Positions 58,837 to 64,000 of a stretch of 64,000 nt of DNA are shown here, one piece after another. Position numbers and translations under genes: made by a program. Each line of letters begins with the position of its first letter. Position 1 is the first letter of the stretch. A model generated the notes under the pieces. That model saw only the letters and a program-made list of their open reading frames with translations. It had not been told where the DNA came from and did no database searches. Source of the stretch: an uncultured Chitinophagaceae bacterium (GTDB lineage: Bacteria > Bacteroidota > Bacteroidia > Chitinophagales > Chitinophagaceae); NCBI GenBank assembly GCA_937907395.1, contig CALCII010000013.1, positions 248,001-312,000 on the forward strand, in the 5' to 3' direction.

Positions 58837-60057
58837 ATGACACCAAGATTTTATCCCAAAAGCATTCTTTTGCTTTTTGTGTTGATTCTGACCACCGCCC
58901 AATCATTCTCCTGCAAAAAGAAAGGGGATACGCCTGCGCCTCCTGTTACCAATAATTCTACTTTGTCAATTATTGGAGTAACAGATGAGCGTGATAACAA
59001 GGAAGTGAAGTCGTTTCGTTTTTATATTAATATACTTCCTACAACAACGAAAGAAATTAAAATCAATTATACGACAGTTGACAGTACGGCTTTTGCCGGT
59101 GTTGACTTTACTGCAGCTTCAGGAGTGTTAACCATTCCTGCCGGGCAATCAAGCGCTTACATAGATGTAATGGTGAAAGGTGATAGCCTGCGCAAAGAAG
59201 ACCAGTATTTTTTTGTACAGCTTAGCAGCCCGGTAAACGCAAAGATTGAAGGTGCCGGAAAAGCTACTGGAGTAATTCAGAATAATGGAACATACCTGCC
59301 AACCGATAACACAGGTTATTCCACACCATCTACTTACCCGGGTATGACATTGGTGTGGGGAGATGAATTTTCTGCAACAGAATTAAATACATCTGCCTGG
59401 AATTATGAAATCGGAAATGGTTCAGGCGGATGGGGTAATAATGAACTTCAGTATTACACAAACTCTAAGAAAAATAGTTTTCTGTCTAATGGTAACCTTG
59501 TTATTGAAGCAAAGAAAGAATCGCAAGGTGGGTTCAATTACACATCTGCCAGGTTAACTACTCAGAATAAAAAAGTATTCAAATTCGGACGTATTGATAT
59601 CAGGGCCAAGCTTCCTGTTTCAAAAGGAATGTGGCCTGCTTTATGGATGCTCGGGTCCAATATTTCGAGTGTGGGATGGCCTGCTTGTGGCGAAATAGAT
59701 ATTATGGAGCTGGTAGGCACTTATTCAAACAGGGTATATGGTACCATGCACTGGAAGCCTGTTAGCGGAACCAATACTTCTAAAGGAAATTGGTATGATC
59801 TTTCTTCCGGTAATTTTTCACAGCAGTTTCATGTGTTCAGCATTGTGTGGAGCCAGGATCAAATCAAATGGTACGTAGATGATCAGTTGTTTTTCACTGG
59901 TACAAAGGCAGATGTTGGTGCTGCGAATTATCCTTTTAATGCGGATCATTTTTTCATATTTAATGTAGCGGTTGGAGGTAACTGGCCCGGTTCCCCCGAT
60001 GCATCAACCACATTTCCTCAACGGATGTATGTTGATTATGTAAGGGTATTTCAATAA
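58837..60057 (+). CDS. GH16 beta-1,3-glucanase (laminarinase) lipoprotein with Calx-beta domain
   Basis: 406 residues. Lipoprotein signal TTAQSFSC (Cys26), a Calx-beta domain at ~42-148 (STAFAGVDFTAASGVLTIPAGQSSAYIDV), then the GH16 jelly roll ~170-406. The catalytic motif EIDIME gives Glu286 (nucleophile), Asp288 and Glu291 (acid/base). LVWGDEFSATELNTSAWNYEIGNGSGGWGNNELQYYT is the usual laminarinase opening. Displayed at the surface, it should cut beta-1,3 bonds of laminarin or mixed-linkage glucan into oligomers for SusC. Confidence 0.93.
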   Translation: MTPRFYPKSILLLFVLILTTAQSFSCKKKGDTPAPPVTNNSTLSIIGVTDERDNKEVKSFRFYINILPTTTKEIKINYTTVDSTAFAGVDFTAASGVLTIPAGQSSAYIDVMVKGDSLRKEDQYFFVQLSSPVNAKIEGAGKATGVIQNNGTYLPTDNTGYSTPSTYPGMTLVWGDEFSATELNTSAWNYEIGNGSGGWGNNELQYYTNSKKNSFLSNGNLVIEAKKESQGGFNYTSARLTTQNKKVFKFGRIDIRAKLPVSKGMWPALWMLGSNISSVGWPACGEIDIMELVGTYSNRVYGTMHWKPVSGTNTSKGNWYDLSSGNFSQQFHVFSIVWSQDQIKWYVDDQLFFTGTKADVGAANYPFNADHFFIFNVAVGGNWPGSPDASTTFPQRMYVDYVRVFQ

Positions 60058-60083
60058 TTTATTAAGACTCTATTAAAACATTT

Positions 60084-61517
60084 ATGCAGGTATCATTTTA
60101 CATTGTTGCATTGATGGCTCTTTTACAGTCAGGATGCTCCAAAAAATCTACTGGCGGCGGTGGTACACCACCGGTTACGCCTCCTAAAAACGAAGTTGAT
60201 TGCTGGATTACCAAAGGTGATCAAACCTCATTGCTGCAAAAACAAACATCGGTTATTTCATTCACCGGGACTGCTAATAATTTCCCTGTAATTGACGTGC
60301 AGCCGGAAACAGTTTATCAAACTGTCGATGGCTTTGGATACACTCTCACCGGAGGCAGTGCTACTCTGATCAATCATTTAAGTGCATCTGAAAGAACGGC
60401 TTTATTGCAGGAGTTATTTGGTTCTTCAGAATCGTCTATTGGTGTGAGTTATCTGCGCATCAGTATTGGTGCATCCGATCTGAGTGCTTCTGTTTTCAGT
60501 TATAATGATTTGCCTGCCGGACAAACGGATGTGAATCTTTCTAATTTTAATCTTTCACAGGATACCGTTGATCTGATTCCTGTTCTTAAAGAAATTCTGG
60601 CCATCAATCCATCCATAAAAATCATGGGATCTCCCTGGAGTGCTCCTGTTTGGATGAAAGATAACGGCGGGTCTGTGGGTGGATCTTTAATGCCTCAGTA
60701 TTATGCATCTTATGCAAAGTATTTTGTTCTGTATCTGCAGCAAATGAAAGCAAGAGGTATTAATATCGACGCAGTAACAGTGCAAAATGAACCTTTGCAT
60801 GGCGGCAACAATCCCAGTATGGTTATGACAGCCACGCAGCAGGCCGATTTTGTTAAGAATCATTTAGGCCCTGCTTTACGTAATGCCGGCTTGTCTACTA
60901 AAATTATTGTTTGGGACCACAATTGTGATAATCCCAATTATCCCATTACAATTTTAAATGATGGTGATGCCAATCCATTTGTCGATGGTTCTGCGTTTCA
61001 TTTATATGGTGGAGATATATCTGCCTTGTCAACAGTGAAAGCGGCTTACCCGAATAAGAATTTATATTTCACAGAACAATGGACAGGAAAAAATGGAACC
61101 TTCAGCGGCGATCTCAGATGGCACGAGAAAAATGTGATTATTGGTTCTATGAGAAACTGGAGTAAAAATGCACTTGAATGGAATCTTGCTAATGATCCTA
61201 ACTATGGCCCACATACAAATGGCGGATGTACAGAATGCAAAGGGGCGCTTACCATTGGATCAACAGTTATTTCAAGGAATGTGAGTTATTATATTGTAGC
61301 ACATGCCTCCAAATTTGTACCGGCGGGCTCTGTTCGTATTGCGAGTAATATAGCCGGTAATTTTTACAATGCTGCCTTTCTTACGCCCAATGGAAAAATT
61401 GTTTTGCTTGTTGTAAATGATAGTGATTTGGGTGGCAATTTCAATATCAGGTATAATGGAAAGCTGGCTGCCGTTTCTTTGCCAGGAGGCGCAGTTGCAA
61501 CTTATGTTTGGCAATAA
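60084..61517 (+). CDS. GH30 glucanase lipoprotein, copy 1
   Basis: 477 residues. Lipoprotein signal LLQSGC (Cys18). A GH30 (beta/alpha)8 barrel with its side beta-domain: GFGYTLTGGSATLI, LRISIGASDLS, SPWSAPVWMKDNG, acid/base Glu236 in VTVQNEPLHGG and nucleophile Glu331 in LYFTEQWTG. The family includes beta-1,6-glucanases and glucosylceramidases; in a laminarin locus, endo-beta-1,6-glucanase is the likely role. The following gene is a second, diverged GH30 starting 10 bases later. Confidence 0.9.
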   Translation: MQVSFYIVALMALLQSGCSKKSTGGGGTPPVTPPKNEVDCWITKGDQTSLLQKQTSVISFTGTANNFPVIDVQPETVYQTVDGFGYTLTGGSATLINHLSASERTALLQELFGSSESSIGVSYLRISIGASDLSASVFSYNDLPAGQTDVNLSNFNLSQDTVDLIPVLKEILAINPSIKIMGSPWSAPVWMKDNGGSVGGSLMPQYYASYAKYFVLYLQQMKARGINIDAVTVQNEPLHGGNNPSMVMTATQQADFVKNHLGPALRNAGLSTKIIVWDHNCDNPNYPITILNDGDANPFVDGSAFHLYGGDISALSTVKAAYPNKNLYFTEQWTGKNGTFSGDLRWHEKNVIIGSMRNWSKNALEWNLANDPNYGPHTNGGCTECKGALTIGSTVISRNVSYYIVAHASKFVPAGSVRIASNIAGNFYNAAFLTPNGKIVLLVVNDSDLGGNFNIRYNGKLAAVSLPGGAVATYVWQ

Positions 61518-61527
61518 ACTGAAAATT

Positions 61528-62985
61528 ATGCGTAAAATAATAATACCAATTGTATTCATGCATTTGATCTCCTGTTCTTCACAGGAAAAATCTCCTGCAA
61601 CCGGCTCATTCAGTACAGAAGGGAAGCAGGTATATGTGTATACAACAGCCGACAGTACCGCATACAGGTTATCTTTAATTGATACACTTGGATTTATTGA
61701 TAAAGCTCAACCGTTTGAAAAAGAAATTTCTGTTTTTATTGACCCGGATCAAACCTATCAGACGTATGTAGGTATTGGCGCTGCTTTAACAGATGCATCT
61801 GCAGAAACGTTTGCTAAGCTTCCTGCTTCGGCCCGCCAGGAATTTCTCACAGCTCATTTTGATAAACAAAATGGTATTGGTTATACCATTGCCCGTACAA
61901 ATATCAACAGCTGCGATTTCAGCAGTGATATGTATACTTACCTGAAAGACGGCGATAAAGAATTAAAAACATTTTCGATCGAACATGATCTGAAGTATAA
62001 AATTCCTCTTATTAAAGAGGCCATGAAAGCTGCAGGTGGTAAGTTGAATTTATTTGCAAGCCCATGGAGCCCCCCCGCATGGATGAAAGACAACAATAAT
62101 ATGTTGCAGGGCGGTAAACTCAAGCCCGAATTTTATGATAGCTGGGCAATGTACTACACAAAGTTTATCAAGGCCTACGAAAAAGAAGGGGTGCCTCTGT
62201 GGGCTATTACCATCCAGAACGAGCCTATGGCAAAACAAACATGGGAAAGTTGTATTTACACAGCAGAGGAGGAACGTGATTTCTTAAAGAATCATCTGGG
62301 CCCTGTTATGTATAAAGAAGGCTTGAAGGATAAAAAGATCATTGTGTGGGATCATAACAGGGATATGATTTATCAACGGGCATTAACTTATTTTAAAGAT
62401 CCTGAAGCTTCTAAATATATCTGGGGCATTGGATTCCATTGGTATGAAGACTGGAGTGGTGGATTGCCTATGTTCGATAACATTAAACGTGTGCATGAGG
62501 CGTTCCCGGATAAAAATTTGTTTTTCACAGAAGGATGTGCTGAGAGTTTTGATTCCTCTCGTTATGGTGCCTGGGTATTGGGAGAAGAATATGGAAGAAG
62601 CCTGATCAACGATTTTAATAATGGCATGGTAGGGTTTACAGATTGGAATATTTTGCTTGATGAAACAGGTGGACCTAATCATGTTAAGAATTTTTGTTTT
62701 GCACCTGTACATGCCGATACACGTACCGGAAAACTGATCTATACCAATGCATACTATTATATTGGCCATTTTTCTAAGTTCATTCAGCAAGGAGCCAAAC
62801 GTATTGGAAGCTCTGCCAGCAGAAGCCAGTTATTAACAACTGCTTTCAAAAACCCGGATGGTTCAATTGTGGTGGTGGTAATGAATCAAAGTGGAATTGA
62901 ATCGCCTTATTATTTATGGGTGAATGGAAAAGCTGTGGAAGCAATAGCTAAACCTCATTCTATTAATACATGTATTATTAAATAA
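61528..62985 (+). CDS. GH30 glucosidase lipoprotein, copy 2
   Basis: 485 residues from MRKIIIPIVF; an overlapping earlier ATG at 61417 would read into the previous gene and lacks a signal. Lipoprotein signal HLISC (Cys16). GH30 barrel: GIGAALTDASAETF, TNINSCDFSSDMYTY, SPWSPPAWMKDNN, acid/base Glu232 in ITIQNEPMAKQTWESC and nucleophile Glu335 in LFFTEGCAES. It is nearer to the glucosylceramidase-like branch than copy 1 and may prefer short beta-1,6 or beta-1,3 oligomers. Specificity is inferred. Confidence 0.9.
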   Translation: MRKIIIPIVFMHLISCSSQEKSPATGSFSTEGKQVYVYTTADSTAYRLSLIDTLGFIDKAQPFEKEISVFIDPDQTYQTYVGIGAALTDASAETFAKLPASARQEFLTAHFDKQNGIGYTIARTNINSCDFSSDMYTYLKDGDKELKTFSIEHDLKYKIPLIKEAMKAAGGKLNLFASPWSPPAWMKDNNNMLQGGKLKPEFYDSWAMYYTKFIKAYEKEGVPLWAITIQNEPMAKQTWESCIYTAEEERDFLKNHLGPVMYKEGLKDKKIIVWDHNRDMIYQRALTYFKDPEASKYIWGIGFHWYEDWSGGLPMFDNIKRVHEAFPDKNLFFTEGCAESFDSSRYGAWVLGEEYGRSLINDFNNGMVGFTDWNILLDETGGPNHVKNFCFAPVHADTRTGKLIYTNAYYYIGHFSKFIQQGAKRIGSSASRSQLLTTAFKNPDGSIVVVVMNQSGIESPYYLWVNGKAVEAIAKPHSINTCIIK

Positions 62986-63013
62986 ACCATTTGTTCATCA
63001 GACTTGCCAGAAT

Positions 63014-63859
63014 ATGCCACGATTGATTTTAATCCTGTTACTGAGTCTGTACACAATTAACGGTCAGGCTCAGACGCAAGTAACTGCTATGAGTTTTAAC
63101 ATCCGCCTCGATGTGGATTCGGATGGTGAAAATAAATGGTTGCTCCGGAAGGGAAAAGTGGCAGAGCTGATGAATTATTATGCACCCGATTTCATAGGTG
63201 CCCAGGAAGTACAACATCATCAACTGGAATATCTGCTGTCACAATTAAAGCAATATCGTTTTATTGGAGTTGGAAGAGATGACGGGAAAACGGGTGGTGA
63301 ATATTCCTGCATTTTTTACAATGCAGATAAGTATACAGTTGTGAAACAATCCACTTTCTGGTTATCAGCGACGCCCGATGTTGTTTCACGTGGGTGGGAT
63401 GCTGCCTGTAACCGTGTTTGTACTTATGGATTGTTTCGTTCCAATACCACCCGGAAACTTTTCTGGGTATTTAACACACACCTGGATCATATGGGCGTAA
63501 CTGCCAGAAGGGAATCTGTAAAATTAATTACCGAACGGATTCAGCAGTTGAATAAAGGATTGAATTATCCTGTTATCCTTATGGGTGATTTCAATTCCGG
63601 ACCCGAAGATGAACCGGTTCGTATTGTAAAATCTTTTCTTGTAAATACAAGAGAAGAAAGCAAAACCCCTCCTTATGGATCTTTTGATACTTGGAATGCA
63701 TTTAAGTTTCATGAGAAACCGGACGGGTGTATCGATTACATTTTTGTATCAAAGGGAACTCGAATCATTGTTCAGAAATTTGCTACGATTACTGACTCAT
63801 ATGATTTGAAATATCCGTCAGATCATTTCCCGATTCTATCACAATTATTCTTGAAATAA
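63014..63859 (+). CDS. Exported endonuclease/exonuclease/phosphatase-fold protein
   Basis: 281 residues with a signal peptide to ~20 (NGQAQ). Metal and catalytic residues of the EEP fold are present: SFNIRLD (Asn29), GAQEVQ (Glu65), FNTHLDHMG, LMGDFNSGPED, and the C-terminal SDHFPI. It could be a phosphodiesterase or nuclease of the periplasm. EEP proteins often sit in glycan loci of Bacteroidota with unclear tasks. It is part of the locus 2 enzyme string, 28 bases after GH30 and 25 before the next gene. Confidence 0.85.
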   Translation: MPRLILILLLSLYTINGQAQTQVTAMSFNIRLDVDSDGENKWLLRKGKVAELMNYYAPDFIGAQEVQHHQLEYLLSQLKQYRFIGVGRDDGKTGGEYSCIFYNADKYTVVKQSTFWLSATPDVVSRGWDAACNRVCTYGLFRSNTTRKLFWVFNTHLDHMGVTARRESVKLITERIQQLNKGLNYPVILMGDFNSGPEDEPVRIVKSFLVNTREESKTPPYGSFDTWNAFKFHEKPDGCIDYIFVSKGTRIIVQKFATITDSYDLKYPSDHFPILSQLFLK

Positions 63860-63884
63860 GTCTGTAAAAACTAAAACAGCTTTT

Positions 63885-64000
63885 ATGAAACAAGGTTCTT
63901 TATTCGTTGCTTTATTGTTTATTGTTTCACTGGCATCTGCCCAGCAATCCAGGGAGGCCCAAATGAATTTGTTTGTAGAGTCGCTTTTGAAAAAGATGAC
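63885..64000 (+). CDS. Start of a second GH3 beta-glucosidase (cut by window end)
   Basis: The first 38 codons are visible. A signal peptide (LFIVSLASAQ) is followed by AQMNLFVESLLKKMT, which matches the MKLFVDALMKKMTLEEKIGQL start of the GH3 enzyme at 46587. The catalytic part lies beyond the window. It would supply the final glucose-releasing step of locus 2, making one GH3 per locus. Confidence 0.72.
   Translation, partial: MKQGSLFVALLFIVSLASAQQSREAQMNLFVESLLKKM

Noticed and set aside
61417..61527. GH30 copy 2 starting inside copy 1
   Set aside because: The early ATG gives a 37-residue extension overlapping the previous gene and hides the lipoprotein signal that starts at 61528.

Overview
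The window comes from a chromosome of the phylum Bacteroidota, most likely family Chitinophagaceae. The basis is paired SusC/SusD genes, FecR-type anti-sigma factors, a type IX secretion C-terminal signal, many lipoproteins, promoters of the TTTG-N19-TAnnTTTG type (best seen ahead of both tRNA genes), a TPP riboswitch serving a TonB receptor, and Chitinophaga-like GH144 enzymes. Genus and species cannot be fixed from the sequence alone.

Positions 1-29,330 are mostly housekeeping genes in short operons on both strands: pyrF, an SGNH hydrolase, a YCII protein, glutaryl-CoA dehydrogenase, a glycosyltransferase-phosphatase fusion, an HxpB-like phosphatase, a PlsC-like acyltransferase, pullulanase, a TRIC channel, an acyl-CoA thioesterase, queA, a double-ATPase ABC protein with AMP nucleosidase, acyl-CoA reductase facing a ferredoxin, ddl, a PASTA protein, a rhodanese, a TPP-controlled TonB receptor, two head-GIN proteins, initiator tRNA-Met, era, der and tRNA-Ala. 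Between them lie repeat-rich spacers: an array of long inverted repeats (1.6-2.4 kb), two direct copies of a ~127-bp element (9.65 and 10.9 kb), a strictly 21-bp-periodic array of short palindromes (10.63-10.87 kb), and more inverted-repeat arms at 13.0-13.26 kb. An AT-rich pair of unknown membrane proteins sits at 11.1-12.1 kb.

Positions 29,400-33,095 encode one very large secreted protein with five cysteine-rich ~82-residue repeats and a type IX sorting tail.

Positions 33,470-64,000 are two adjacent polysaccharide utilisation loci on the + strand. Locus 1 (33.5-48.9 kb) is controlled by an ECF sigma factor and FecR acting through a SusC with an N-terminal STN signalling domain. It carries SusD, a LamG lipoprotein, two GH144 enzymes, a GH43-like enzyme, an SGNH esterase and a GH3 beta-glucosidase; GH144 plus GH3 suggests beta-1,2-glucan. 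Locus 2 (49.0 kb to past the end) is headed by a divergent membrane-bound LuxR-type sensor-regulator. It carries an STN-less SusC, SusD, two surface lipoproteins, GH16, two GH30 enzymes, an endonuclease/phosphatase-fold protein and the start of a second GH3. This set fits a laminarin-type beta-1,3/1,6-glucan. Surface lipoproteins would capture and cut the glucan, SusCD would import oligomers, and periplasmic GH30 and GH3 enzymes would finish them to glucose.

The points most worth a second look are the 21-bp palindrome array, the GT81-like/HAD fusion, the competing hairpins before queA, the decayed copy of the initiator tRNA, and the phased TGATGTAG boxes before locus 2.
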